Assembly: GCA_022497145.1 (NCBI GenBank)
Contig: MU385897.1
Coordinates: forward strand, 124,001 to 188,000
Source: Rostrohypoxylon terebratum
Lineage: Eukaryota > Ascomycota > Sordariomycetes > Xylariales > Hypoxylaceae
DNA length: 64,000 nucleotides
Reading direction: 5' to 3'
The notes beneath the pieces were generated by a model. The model saw only the letters and a list, made by a program, of their open reading frames with translations. It was not told the origin of the DNA and did not search any database. Both the position numbers and the translations under genes were made by a program. Of this stretch, positions 11,760 to 23,567 are shown in pieces (position 1 is the stretch's first letter; every line of letters begins with the position of its first letter).

Positions 11760-13451
11760 ATGCCGCCAAGTTACTCCAGCCGGCGCGGCCAAGCCGTGAA
11801 CGTGTCGCAGTTATTGCAGGATCTTAATAGGGTTCCGGAACAGCCTCAAGTCTCGGAGGAAAACTTACGAAGTCTCGATGAGGAACTTGCCATGTTCACC
11901 AACACCAACTTCATCGATTGGGATGCAAATGAGAGTCAGCAACAGCAGCAACGACAGCCGCAGGAAGGGGCTCCAAGCGTCATAGACACCCAAGTGTCGA
12001 CTTCGCCCACGGAGGATGAGTCGTTGGGGGGAGAATTGGCTGGATTTGACTTCAATCTACCAGGTTAGTACATATTCTGTTACTGTCAACTTTGTCATTT
12101 CTAGTTGTTCTACTATTGTTATCACCCGATATACCCAAAATATCCCCAGGCCAAAAGCCGCCGGCTATCAAAAATCCGTCGAGGATGGCCGATTTTGCTA
12201 TTTCTTCCCCGCATTACTCATTGCCTCATTGCGATGCGGCGTTGCACAATTGTACAATGGCGTGCCGTATGTTTGTACGTGCGCCTTCCGAAGGGTCTTC
12301 TCAGCAGCCTCGCTCCCAGCAGCTCGTGCCTGGTTGGCCTGGTTGGCATTGGCCGACGCATGCCTCCAATAGCCAGATAGGCTATGGTCTGTGTGTGGTA
12401 CGGAGGCGGCGCCTTGCCTGCAACATCCAAGTCGATGGAAGATTGGATTGGGGACGGGGACCCGCATCCCACCAAGCGGAGGCCTTCACCTTATCACAGG
12501 CTCGCTCGATGTGGCCCTCATCAATCCTGCCCCACTAAGCTTCTGCCTTCGCTCGAGCACTGATTGGTGCGGGCTGCGCCATGTCGCATTTAGACTGCAG
12601 CGATCGGTGGATTTAGGTGCCCTGCTGCTGTGGTCGCGAAAGACTACCCTGCGATGGCGCAATCGAGCTATGGTGCATTATGGTGCAATATCCCGTGATC
12701 TTTCGTGATCCGGAGAGGACCCTTTTCGAGATGAAGAGAACAACCCAGTCCATCAAGCCCCATTGTCGACAGTTCGCAACATGGCTTGATCTTATACCTT
12801 TCTACCGGCACTAAGTCGTCATCGATGATGTGTAGCACCTCAGATATCATCCGTTATCCGTATGTTTTGTATTTGTCAATTGGGACACAGTTTTAACATC
12901 GCGTTATGTCTTCAGGCGATTTCAACGGTTTTGATTTTCACCCCTATTCCACGCCAAATGTATCGAGCTTCTCGGACAATTTAGGCAACTTGCAGCCCAT
13001 CCAGCCATCTCCAACTTTCCCGTCCAATGGCTCGGCTTCGAGCACCTACGGCCAGTCGGTGCCGCAGACGGGGGACAAGCGGAAATCCGCTGACCCCATC
13101 GTCCCTCCTCGACGACAGCTCTCCTTCGAGGAGCAGTCGCGGTTAGCCGCGGAAGAGGATAAGCGACGGCGTAACACAGCCGCCAGCGCAAGGTTCCGCG
13201 TAAAGAAGAAGGCCCGCGAGCAAGCACTCGAGAAGCGCGAGAAGGAGCTCAGCGACAAAGTCGGCACTTTGGAAGGTCGCATCCAAACTCTAGAGACCGA
13301 GAACAAGTGGTTAAGAGAACTCGTCATGGAGAAGACCGGCGGAAACGAAAACATAATCTCCACACTATTAGAGAAGCACAACGAAAAGAAAGCGCCTGCC
13401 GCGAAGGAGTCGGAAAGCGATGCGAAGACGGATGGCGAGAAGGCGTCATAG
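11760..13451 (+). CDS. bZIP transcription factor, Met4/CYS-3/Zip1 type
   Basis: DNA-binding regulator resembling the fungal sulfur/stress bZIP group (CYS-3/MetR of moulds, Zip1 of fission yeast). Exon 1 is 11760-12063 and exon 2 is 12916-13451, joined by a G|GC codon, giving 279 residues. Exon 1 has the blocks NVSQLLQDLN and ELAMFTNTNFIDWD, which I associate with this group, plus a Gln-rich run. Exon 2 ends with the basic region RRRNTAASARFRVKKKAREQ (about 190-209) and a leucine zipper (LEKREKELSDKVGTLEGRI onward, to about 245). The 852-bp intron is far longer than the other introns here, is GC-rich in its middle and stays open in several frames. An ATG at 12906 lies in frame across the acceptor, so transcription from within the intron could make a short form starting MSSGDFNGF. 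The subfamily is inferred; the bZIP itself is certain. Confidence 0.88.
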
Positions 13452-14431
13452 CATACGTAGCATGACAAGAGGTGCCTTTTCATTGCTCGAAACATTCACG
13501 ATGGCGTTAACGGGGTTTAATCATGGACCACGCGCCATTGGAGGGGGGTGGGCTACACTTTTGGGAATATATCATGTCTGATTTTGGAAGCAATTTTTGA
13601 TGAGGCTTACGGGTCTAATATACGATTTACGGGTAATGTCCCGGCTACGGTGTAAAAGCTTATCTGATCTCTCCTTCTGCTTGGTATATGTTATTTGAAT
13701 TGCTGCGATGTGACAATTCTAGATTATTGCTAAATGTATTTACCATCTGTCGCCAGGCTCTCATGTACTGTATGACGGTCGACAGGGGTTTGGGGAGGCG
13801 AATAGGTACCTAGTGAGTTTATGAGGCTCGATTACGCCCTCACCGGTATTTGCTCAAAACCCCAGAAAATCATGGTTGCTTTTCTCCGGATCTTTGTTCA
13901 TATCCCGACAGATCCGCCACTAATAACCACGGTCCACCGCATGCTGTATCTGACCATGCTTACAAATATACTACATACGTATACTATATTGAATTAGGCT
14001 TAGCCTTGATCTTTGGCCTGTTTCTAAAGTTATCAGTAAACGGCTTTCTGAGCTTTCTGTGACCCACAACCGCATACCGAATGAAATGAAATAAACGATA
14101 GAAGGAATACCTAGCGAAAGGCATACTTTGCGGTCAACAAGCTGACAAATTCGATATGCAACGCCTGAACGGTACCATTCAAACATTGGAATTGGTCTGG
14201 CGGTTGTCAATTGATGTACGTGTTTGTCTATTACATTAAGTACAGTGCATGCTGCTGTATGTGAGTTCCGTATGACATCCATCAAATGCACCGCTCCTAC
14301 TGTATAACTCTATGTATACATAAATCATTGAAGTCGTTTCTTTGCGTCCTACCACTATTACTCGTAACTCATTTCTAGAATCGCGACGTGTCCGGAACGG
14401 GTAGAGAGTAAAATTCAACTTTCATTCCGGC
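13452..14431. other. Convergent 3' spacer
   Basis: About 1 kb between the stop codons of two converging genes. No coding frame is recognised. It should hold both 3' untranslated regions. Confidence 0.5.
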
Positions 14432-14985
14432 TTAGTTAGAGGCTTCACTCTGGGCCTTCTCGGCCTTCAGAGCTTCAATCCGCTGCTTGTTCCGCCTGCC
14501 CAAGACGCGCAGCGTGTTTTGCCGCTCGATCTCGGCCATCTTGTCCCAGTTCGTGATACGGCTCATGGTGCCGTCCTCGTTGACGACCAAGGGACCCACT
14601 GCGCTATGTCAGCGTGGTGCATAGTGTGTTAGGTAAGCACCTATATAGGATACAACCAGCTTGGAAAGGGGAGGAGCTCCAACGTACGGTGGTCTAATTT
14701 GATGCCTTCGCCGCCGACGAGCAGCTGCGCTGCGTCACTTGTGTCCGGTGCCGGAAGCGGTAGGGGAATCTTTTGAGATTCGGCTCCAGTTTGCTCGCTC
14801 TCGGTGTGTTGTGTTTGTGATTGTGCCGGCTCTTGTGAGTCGGCGCTAGCGTTCGGGTTTGTTGCTGACGACATGGCTCTCCGTGATAGCGGGTGGATTG
14901 AAGGGATTGGAGGGTGACGATAGAGTCGACGTGCGGTGCTGCTCAGGATTCTGAGAGGTGGTTGTTGAAGAAGAATTCTTACCAT
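14432..14985 (-). CDS. Small conserved fungal protein, probably mitochondrial
   Basis: Exon 1 (14985-14688) and exon 2 (14598-14432) join across an 89-bp intron to give 154 residues. The first 38 residues contain many Arg/Ser/Leu and no Asp or Glu, as in a mitochondrial presequence; MSSATNPN at residue 38 could be an internal start. The middle is Ser/Gln/Glu-rich and disordered. The conserved part is at the C-terminus: KLDHLGPLVVNEDGTMSRIT, then NWDKMAEIERQNTLRVLGRR and a basic helix. I recall this GPLVVNxDGTxSRIxNW pattern from uncharacterised ascomycete proteins but cannot attach a function. The splice is supported because reading through the donor at 14687 loses that block. Confidence 0.75.
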
Positions 14986-15807
14986 TTAGTTGTTCTCTAA
15001 TGGTGCATCTAAGTGATTAATATTCTAATTCATATGTGGTGTCTCTATTAGCATGGAGACAATATTATTTAGACTTTCGTCCATAGAGTGTCGCAATGTT
15101 GCAATTGATGGATCTAGAGACTTCATAGAAGCTTCCAGCTAGCGCTAGCGGTGGACACACGGACCACTTGCCGAAGGGCTAGGTATTAGCCAAACGACGA
15201 CCGATCAAACCTTCCAGTCTCACTCATCAACATCATGAGAATGTATGCAGTATATACTAGAAAGAACGACCCAATTGTTCTTTTGGTGCATCCGATTAAT
15301 ATATTACCTAGTCAGTTCAGGGAAATTCGATGCTACATCCATGGATGTATTTCTTGACTTGCGCTAGTTGTGCACCAATGAGATCATCATATAGGCTAGT
15401 ACTACACATAGGACCTACCTGCCTTTGCTCATAGCAAGAGCCTTTACAGCTTTGGAAACGATGCGTCTCGCCAATAACCCGACAGCACCTGCTCAAGTTT
15501 TGAAATAAGGACATCTGGAATCTAGAAGTCCCAATTGGCAAGGATGTCTCTAGGTACCTAGGCCTTAAGGTCTACCTAACTTTGAAGTAGTTGATTATGG
15601 GCTACCTAACCTAGTAGATTCTAGGTACGCTGTAGATTTTCATATCTCTTCTTTCTCTTCTCTCAATAGACATTTATTAGTTATAGCCAATTGTTTGGAT
15701 AATACCAAACATCCCCCAATCATCATACACCTTTGGTGATATTTCTTTCGTTGTTAGATCCCATTCAATATACATCTATTATATTTACCTACTTCATCAT
15801 CGTCAAG
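14986..15807. other. Divergent promoter region
   Basis: Spacer of 0.8 kb between divergently transcribed genes, with several CCTAGG/GGTACC-type motifs (for example 15553-15560) and a CT-rich run at about 15645-15665 before the oxidoreductase start. No gene is seen. Confidence 0.5.
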
Positions 15808-17585
15808 ATGGGTGCTGTTCAGTCTTCAGCCAGAAATGTCGTGCTTGCCAGCAAGACGTATCGTGACTTGAAAGATCAGCTTAAAGCTCTTGTAAAACGG
15901 CTGGACTCTGAACCTGGATTGCCGTCGGCGGATCCTACAAGGGCATACTGGAAGCAAGACCCCCCTTTCCCAGATCTCGTTCACCTAAAGATGATGCCGC
16001 CATCGAACCAAACTGAAATCGCCATCATCGGTAGCGGCATCACAGCTGCAGCCATTGCCTGGTCATACTTAGACGAGTGCCGCCGCTCAGGAAATTGGCG
16101 CCAAATCGTCGTCTTTGAATGCCGCGATCTTGCTGGAGGTGCCACATCACGCAATGGTGGACATTTGAAGATCGTGCCCCACCAGCAATTCGACGAGTTA
16201 CGCAGATCTCACGGAGGTACACGAGCCGCCGCTATCATAAGATTCCAGCTATCTCATATAAAGATGTTGATGGAACTGTGCAATGAGAATAACTGGGATA
16301 TGGCAGAGTGTCGCGAAGTTGAGACCGTCGACTACTTTCTCACAGACGAAGAGCGCGACAATGCCTTCGCCAAAGTAGACGCGATCCAAAGATATATACC
16401 AGAGTTAAGGTATACCAAGTTCGACGCCGAAGAAGTTCAAGAAGTAAGCGCCATCTCACGGCCTGGTCTTCTATTTATCACGGGAGAAATAAAGAATACT
16501 AATGAGCCTTGTTATCATTACAGAAATTTCCAGTCACCAGTCATGTCAAAGGCGCTCTATCGTACAATGCCGGGGCAATACACCCCTACAGATTCGTAAG
16601 CTGTGTATGGAACCAACTTTGTCGAGAGTATAAGCATGTCTTATACATCAGAACCAACGCGCCAGTCATAAGCGTACGTACTCTCAGACGTCGCAGCTAC
16701 GCGTATGAAATCCTTGTCGATGAGCTGGGAAATCGCACATGGGAGTGTAACCATATCGTGCACGCTACAAATGCGTTCGCGACCCAGCTCGTTCCAGGCT
16801 TGCGGGGCAGAATGACTGGTGTTCTAGGCACGGTGTCTATGATGAGACCGAGCAAACTCTACGGTGCCTCAGACCCCATGAATTCGTGGCATATCTGCTA
16901 CGGCCACGCATCTGATTATGCCGTCCAACGCCTTACAGACGGAGTTCAAGGAGATGTTATTCTTGGCGGAGGCTTCCCGCGCTCTGAGGGTCAAGATGCC
17001 ACAACGCTCGGTGTTTGGGATGAAAGTCGCCTAGACACCCTGCTATCTGCCTGTCTTCGGGGGATCCTCCATACGGTCTTTCGTGATCCGTAGGCAGGAC
17101 CCTGGAAGACCCTTTTGCAGTGGTCTGGAATCATGGCATTCACAGGAGACCGACTCCCCTTCGTTGGTAGGCTGCATCCTAGTTTGACTGGTCGCAAGCC
17201 TGCCATTAGCGAGTTAGTGTATCCGGACCACGAACCTGGCGAGTGGATTTGTGCTGGTTACAACGGAGATGGGTTGATGCAGGCCTGGCTCTGTGGTACC
17301 GCACTGGGCATCATGCTCGCGCAGCGCGAGGAGATTCACCAGCCGAAGATTCCAGGAAGACCTGAAGGGACTCTTCAGTCATGGTTCCCACCTGAATTTA
17401 AGCCAACACCGAAGAGAGTCCAAAAAGCCATACCTGTGAACCTCGGTCATCGCTTCCTCCGATCGCTCCTATCCAGACGCCACGCTGATCCCGTCCCCGA
17501 CCACGACAAAGACTCAAATTCAGTGACTTCTAGCAATCGTATCCTACCCATTTTTAGTGACATGCCATTGTGGGTATTCGTGTAA
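15808..17585 (+). CDS. FAD-dependent oxidoreductase (DAO fold), in-frame stop codon, possible pseudogene
   Basis: Flavoprotein of the D-amino-acid/glycine-oxidase-like (DAO) family. Exon 1 is 15808-16443, then an 80-bp intron, with exon 2 from 16524. The dinucleotide-binding motif IAIIGSGITAAAIAW lies at about 70-84; the FAD/substrate loop GGATSRNGGHL follows at about 109. The C-terminal FAD block GEWICAGYNGDGLMQ is also present. The start is the ATG in MGAVQSSARN (15808), possibly an N-myristoylation signal. Exon 2 meets TAG at 17091-17093 in ...TVFRDP-stop-AGPWKTLLQWSGIM, and the same frame then continues to 17585 with family-like sequence. No ordinary intron removes the stop: the nearest GT...AG pairs give 31 bp (frame-breaking) or 45 bp with a poor GTCTTC donor that would delete conserved residues. 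A TGG-to-TAG change fits best. The substrate is unknown. Confidence 0.75.
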
Positions 17586-17943
17586 GGGTGGATGCGGTTT
17601 ATTGGTGAAATAGCGACGATCTTTTGGTTAGCACGGAGGTTTACTTGATAGTGGTTTAGGGGTAATCTGCTAGCTGTAGCGGCTACTATAGGCTGAGTTG
17701 AACTATGCGTCCATGTTATATAATAGGTAGCGTTCTGAGGAATACATGATAAATAGCGAAATTCCTATTCGTGTCGGTACGTGGTTCTACTGGCTGCGTA
17801 GAGTTTCAGATTGATTCATCATTTTAGCGCAGAAAGATTGAGGGAGTGTGAGTGTATTGTATTGCATCCGTCTCCATTTCTTCTCAGCCGATGAACTAGC
17901 TGTGTCTGCTGCGATAAATTATCAACACATAATTAATATACTC
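17586..17943. other. Convergent spacer
   Basis: 358 bp between two converging stop codons; no coding signal is seen. Confidence 0.5.
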
Positions 17944-19121
17944 TTACTTGGCAGCTGCGGCGGCATTCTTCTCCGCCTGAGCGACCGAGAAGGCGTTGAC
18001 GAGAGCCGGGTACCAGACATCCATCATCTTAGTGTCACCAGCCTTGTTCGGGTGCACGCCGTCTCGGAGGTCGCTGGCGGCGCTGAAACCAGTAAACTGG
18101 TCGACGACCCAGATGGGTGACTCGGTCGTGTTGAGCCCTTCGGCCCAGGGTGGGATAGCCGCGTTCAGGGCCTGGATCTGGGTGTTGTAGCTGCCGAGTC
18201 CGATGGGGATGATTTGGGCTACCTATATATTTTGGAGTTAATAGTTGAATATACGAGGAGGGCTGTGCGAAAGGGGCTGCAGAAGGAAAAGAAACTCCGA
18301 TGCAGGTCTAAGACATCCAGTTCTATATCTACCCACCCGAATAGGTGACACAGAGAATAGGGGTAAAGGGGTACAGGGGTACAGGAACCCCGCTGCCAAA
18401 TGCATGCCAAGCAGGATATATTAAAGACTGGGGGCGCAGCGATCGAGACTTGGGGGTGGCTTACAATGATCTTCATGTTAGGGTTGCTGTCCCTCATGAC
18501 GCCTACAAGCGTCGTGAAAGCTGCGATGATATCGGTGACGGCCTTGTTCTGCTGTACGATGTCGTTCGTCCCGAGGTGCATGGTAATGACATCTGCTGGG
18601 TTGGTCTGGAGCCAGCCGACAAGTTGCTTCCTATTGGCAATGTCGATGGCCAAGAAACCAGAGTGACCCTCGTTGTCGCGGTCGTACGTGGAGTCTCCGC
18701 AGTTGTTCTCCGTCTTGCCGGATCCCACCCAGTCGACAGATCCCCATTCGGTGGGCTTCAGCTTTTCCCAGAGCAAAGCTCTCCAGCAGATGATCTCGGT
18801 CTATCAGATCCAAGTGCATGGTATTAGTTCATTGATAGTCATCTTAAGATATTCTCATCATTGGACATTTAATCGAGTACTAACTGTCAAGGTGTTAGCT
18901 GCAGGCCTACTCAGGAGATATTTAACAATTGCTTCGAATGAAAACCCAACACTTGCTACTACATACCAATACTATCTCCGAAAGGCTTTAGAGGTGGTTA
19001 GCCAGGATATCTCCAATATAACCATGTATGAAGAGCAACTTACCATGTATCGCAGAGTGGCATTCTGAGCGACAGCGGCGCCCAGAAGCGTAGCGAGAGG
19101 AAGGAACTTGTTGCAGAGCAT
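17944..19121 (-). CDS. Secreted SGNH hydrolase, CE3 acetylxylan-esterase-like, one splice junction out of frame
   Basis: Carbohydrate esterase family 3-type SGNH hydrolase, a family that deacetylates xylan outside the cell. Exon 1 (19121-19044) encodes a signal peptide, MLCNKFLPLATLLGAAVA, then QNATLRYM. A micro-exon at about 18985-18967 encodes PFGDSI, the nucleophile block. Exon 3 (18800-18465) starts TEIICWRALLWEKL and includes the oxyanion block MHLGTND. Exon 4 (18222-17944) holds the Asp/His block DGVHPNKAGD. All catalytic residues are therefore present. The micro-exon followed by its GTATGT donor is 19 nt long, whereas the flanking exons need 18; the alternative is a non-canonical GG donor. 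Either a one-base indel has broken the gene or splicing is unusual here. It sits tail-to-tail with the interrupted oxidoreductase. Confidence 0.8.
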
Positions 19122-22100
19122 TACGACAGTAGATATTGATGATACGGCTAGAATAGAGAAGCTTGAGTTCCAAGGTTTGGTCTGAATTATTACTCAATTG
19201 ACCATCCTTCCCGGTCTGGCTTATATACTTGGTCGCCAGCTCCGTTCCTGTGACTTGTTGGATACGTATAGTCAGGACCACACGCCGTGTTATCCCTTTT
19301 GGTTCCATTTGCTTTCCACCATGAATACAGGATACGGCTAAATGAAGGAGCTGCATTACGACCAGCGCAACAAAATCAATACATATGCCTAAATTGACAC
19401 GAACACGCCGAACGGCGCCCCATCTTGCGGAGTCGATCATTCCGAACTTATAGGGGTAGTTGGGGACAATGGAGGGCTAGGGCTATCGTAAAAGTTTCCT
19501 TTCAGCCGGGTTCATTGCCACATGGCTTCCACGTGGAATAAAGACCCCTATACCTTGTAGTATCCGAGAAACGGGGTGCTATTTAGCAGCGGGATTGGCG
19601 ATGTCTTCATTAATTCAATCTATCCGCCCGCGACCGTCGTATAATTTCAACTTCATGATTCGCCAATTCGATGGCTCCTCCAGATTGAATCCTACCAAAT
19701 ATAGCATCCCACGTGTTTCTCCAAGATAATCTCTACGAAACACAACTATCCAGGTATCTTCAAGGGATATGAATAGATCTTGAGTATTGATAGGCTGGTT
19801 CTGACGTATCCGCTTGGAAATATATTATCATGACCATGTAAGTACCGGGACCTTAACATGATTATAGACTAGGCATATGCACTCGAATATTCTAGTATAA
19901 TTCCGAATGCGGTTTTAACAATATTTCCGGGACAACTTCTTGTTAGGTTATGATGTAAATACTTATGTGGTATGCTTAGACCTCCAGGTATCAAATTGTC
20001 AAGTATCCGCTGCCTAGGTACATAGTAGGTCACGAATTGGCTTTTAATTTAGGATACCTATCATGAATGAGTTAATTTAACTCGACTGCCAGAATAATAT
20101 CGTACTATGGTCATCTTGTAGTAATAGAAATCATATGTAGGCAGTCTCATCACCGACGTCGGCAATGCTACGATGTTTTCAAGACGCAATGTGATATTTG
20201 CTCAGGTCTATTCGCACTATTCAACCGGCATAATCGGATCTCCAGAAATGACTGGGTATAGCTCCTCGCTTCATAGATTACTGTCATATTGATCAATGCA
20301 TTAGACCTTGCTGCCCACGTGGCTATTCATATCATATCACAGGGCTTGGTGTACGTATAGTCTCCTACCCATTCAGTCCAGTGCCGAGATAGTATCTGGG
20401 CAGACCTCTTACTGAAGTATTCAAGCGGGGAATTTATCAAAAAACATGCTAACCATAGCCTCAAATACTAGGTAGCGTACCTAACGGACTATCTATTGAG
20501 TGATCTAGCTCTAGTGGCATATAAGTACCTAGTAGGTAGTACTCTCTGCGTATTTGTTACCGCTTCAGGAATCGACATCGATATTGAGCTAGCGTACAGT
20601 TCGAATTTAATGAAAGGTAAACTCAAGGACAATATACCTACATTCAACCATGTCTCCGAGCACCTTTTCCCCGAGGTTAATACGACCAATAGGTGACTAA
20701 ACCGAACTAATACGAGAAATATCGTAAGTGAAGCGAGACTATCCTATCGAGGAGTGGCTATCTGCAAAAAGACAGCTCTAGCCAAGGGGTATATACACCA
20801 TCCTCTGATACATATGCGGGAGGTGGCTACACCATATCACACCAGGTTCCCTGTCTTCTAAGTGGGCTGCCTAGTACCTACCTAGGACCTAGGTATACAG
20901 GGTCCGGAATACTTCACTTCACATATGGCAGAGATAGTATGGATAGACCCTGCTGCCAGCGGAAATCCTTGATATTGTCGTTACATTATGCTACCTATCA
21001 CCTGGCATAGTAATTATGCCGGCCTGTGGAGCTAACAACGATTGGACAGCGTTGCCTCTATAGGGCGTTCTCCAACTAGGTATAGATACTAATATCTCCT
21101 ACAGTTCTAGGGCTAACCTAGGTACCTATGGAAGCATCCCTCCCAAGAATGAAACGAGACCACCCTCTATTATAAATCAAGAAGCCAGAATATACATGCT
21201 GCATGTTGGCTAATTATCCTCAATATGCCACCGGTTGCTAGCAACCAGTCAAAACATCTTATCACGCATATCCTAGCGACGGTGAGGTCTAGGCACAATA
21301 TAACGATGATGAAGAGGACGAGGATAGCCTAGAGGTAACATCGGGAAGTACTGGGTATTGGTGCCCTTTGCACCGTCTCTGAGAGTAGATGAGTGTCCAT
21401 TCGCCCGGTAATCCTACAGCCGACGATCTGAAGTGCTGATACACCTTCGTACATCCTCAGCGGGGTCTACAAGAAGTTTCTACGGACAACGCCCAGAAGC
21501 TCGAAACTCGTCGAAACGGAAGGAAAAAGAGTAGCTCTAGATCTTTCTTAGCTACCTATTACTTCTGATGATAATTTTAGAACGTCGGATGGCTACCTGT
21601 TCATAGATATTTCTGGGACGTGGCTATCTCAGGTTATGAGGCTTGGTGTGCGATCGAATGGGACCCCTCCCCCTGAACGTTTTGGTAGGTCTAGTTCCGG
21701 TCAGTAATGTATATCCACTAATAATTGCTTAATATTGGGCAGAAAAGTCTACCTATGAGAAACTATCTAGATACCTAGGTGTACGCAGTATAACTTAAAG
21801 CCTGCCTGCAATATGCTGTGTTCCCTGAGGATAAGATTGGACATCGTGGAAATAGCTTGATCATCGCGATATGATCCGCACATCACTGCCTACCTGGTAT
21901 AATGTGGCTTGAGCTACCTAGCCTGCATGACAGCCCCCATGATCCGTAGGTACCTTAGGTATGCTATCACGGTAAGTAATAGGTACGTATGATGTGGCTA
22001 TCAGTAGTACTTCGAAGCTTATAGGTCAGCATATTTCAACGAACGACATCAAATGAAACGATTGAACAGATATGCCTATCTGATTTCGCTCTGGAGATAT

Positions 22101-23156
22101 GAAACATCAAAGACTAGGTATTCATCATACCTTACCTAGATACCTATTCGTCTTGAGGTACTTTCTGTGCTGAGAATGAGAGGGTGGCGTAAAAAGCATG
22201 AGCACGGAAGGTCTATTGTAGATGTAACACAACATGGAGCCGAACACAACGACTGGACGCCACTGAGCCATGTCACGAAAATCTTGGAAGCGGTATTCTT
22301 AGGTACTCTTACATATGACTGGACAACCATGAAACTATTAAAAGTTGAGGCTCTCAAGTACCAACCAGAAAATTGCGCCACCCTCCATAATCCAACGCGT
22401 GCATCCGGATGAGCTGATAGAGACAAGGCGGAGTGTTCCGGGACAGGCTCCAGAACTCGTGGGCTCTGATCCGTGGGAGAAAAGCAAACAAAGAACCAAC
22501 AGGGCACCGAACGAGTGAGAAATGACTCAAATATTCTTTCTTTTTCTACTTTTACGCCGCACCTACCGTGCCGCACCACATGGGCTACCATAGTCCAAAA
22601 TGCTTACGCATCTAGGTAGCACTCTACGTGCATCTGGTACTATTCCCAGCTCGCCGATTGACATAAGCAGACAATGAATAGGTGTTGGACGGAGCCGAAG
22701 TAGGCAATGCCAGCCCTAAAAATGTGGTACCAGAGGACCGGGCAAATAAGGGCACCAATCGAGTTCGAGAGACACGCCAAGTAGGCGAGAGAGAGTGAGG
22801 CTACCCAAGTGCTTACAGATGCTGATTCCCGTTTGTTTGTGCCGCCGCCATTCCCCTCCGGCGCTACCTAAACATGTATGTACGTAAGACGCATAACACA
22901 TACACATGTAACGCTTGACACATGAAATGGCAGGCAATGACGCCATGTATTTATATCTCATAGCCTCACTCTGAGAAAGAGAAGGTGAATGAGTTATAAA
23001 TTTCGCCGGAATGTCGGCGGAAAACGGTGCGGGATCCGGTCTGTAAGCTCATTTACTAGGTAATCTGATCATACTGCTCATATAATCGTGTATAAAACCC
23101 CAATTGCTCAAGTCAGGGCCCCGAATACTCACAGATCAGACCCAATTCCAAACACG
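19122..23156. other. 4-kb gene-poor stretch
   Basis: AT-leaning sequence rich in TACCTAGG/ACCTAGGTA motifs (20876-20896, 21117-21126, 21772-21780). No gene is recognised. Around 21230-21540 one frame gives a short acidic segment broken by stops (QYNDDEEDEDSLE region), which may be a coding relic. A Cys-containing 151-codon open frame on the minus strand (22136-22591) has no signal peptide, domain or splice context that I can support. Confidence 0.45.
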
Positions 23157-23567
23157 ATGAATGCACAGAAGAAACCCACGATGAAGCCAACTCCAACTGC
23201 CCAAGCCCAGGCTCGTAGAAGCCTACCTTCTTCTAGCGCCCCTCGAGGAAAAGGCAGTTCCCAAACACCACCTGCAAAGCCCGGCAAGACCGTATCGACG
23301 CCGATACCGACATCAGCGCCGAAACCAGGTCCCCACCGAAGCCGAAGTAGCTACGATAGCATACCTAAAAACCAATACCCCGGCCGACCGTTAGAAGCCG
23401 CCTCGATCCTAAGCAACCCACGCCTACAGCAAGTGACAGGCCTACTCCCGCGCAAGGCGGCGCGGTGGAATGGCATGCGCCCGCCGATAGACGAGCTGAT
23501 CCGGCTCCAATGGGTGATGAGTCTGCCGGACCAGTACCCCGTCAAGCGGCCGAAGGGCAACTTCTAA
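23157..23567 (+). CDS. Small Pro/Ser/Lys-rich protein of unknown function
   Basis: A 136-residue open frame starting at the ATG of MNAQKKPTMKP. The first 80 residues are low-complexity, basic and proline-rich. The last 55 look ordered and more protein-like: GRPLEAASILSNPRLQQVTG, LLPRKAARWNGMRPPIDELI, then RLQWVMSLPDQYPVKRPKGN. Codon use in this part is GC-rich at third positions, unlike the surrounding spacer, which supports a real gene. I recognise no family. A TATA-like TATAAAA lies at 23091. Confidence 0.55.
   Translation: MNAQKKPTMKPTPTAQAQARRSLPSSSAPRGKGSSQTPPAKPGKTVSTPIPTSAPKPGPHRSRSSYDSIPKNQYPGRPLEAASILSNPRLQQVTGLLPRKAARWNGMRPPIDELIRLQWVMSLPDQYPVKRPKGNF

Noticed and set aside
11597..11827. 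Open frame overlapping the bZIP start, considered as a regulatory upstream reading frame
   Set aside because: It begins with TTG rather than ATG and is in a different frame; there is no evidence that a fungal ribosome would use it.
12016..12708. Overlapping open frames inside the bZIP intron, considered as a separate gene
   Set aside because: Several frames on both strands are open at once with no domain, which reflects GC-rich composition; kept only as an intron anomaly.
17091..17121. 31-bp GT...AG intron (GTAGGC to TTGCAG) to remove the TAG of the oxidoreductase
   Set aside because: Too short for a fungal intron and it would shift the frame away from the conserved C-terminal block.
22136..22591. 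151-codon open frame on the minus strand with several Cys
   Set aside because: It has an ATG, but no signal peptide, domain, splice context or codon bias unlike the spacer; an open frame of this size can arise by chance in a 4-kb spacer.
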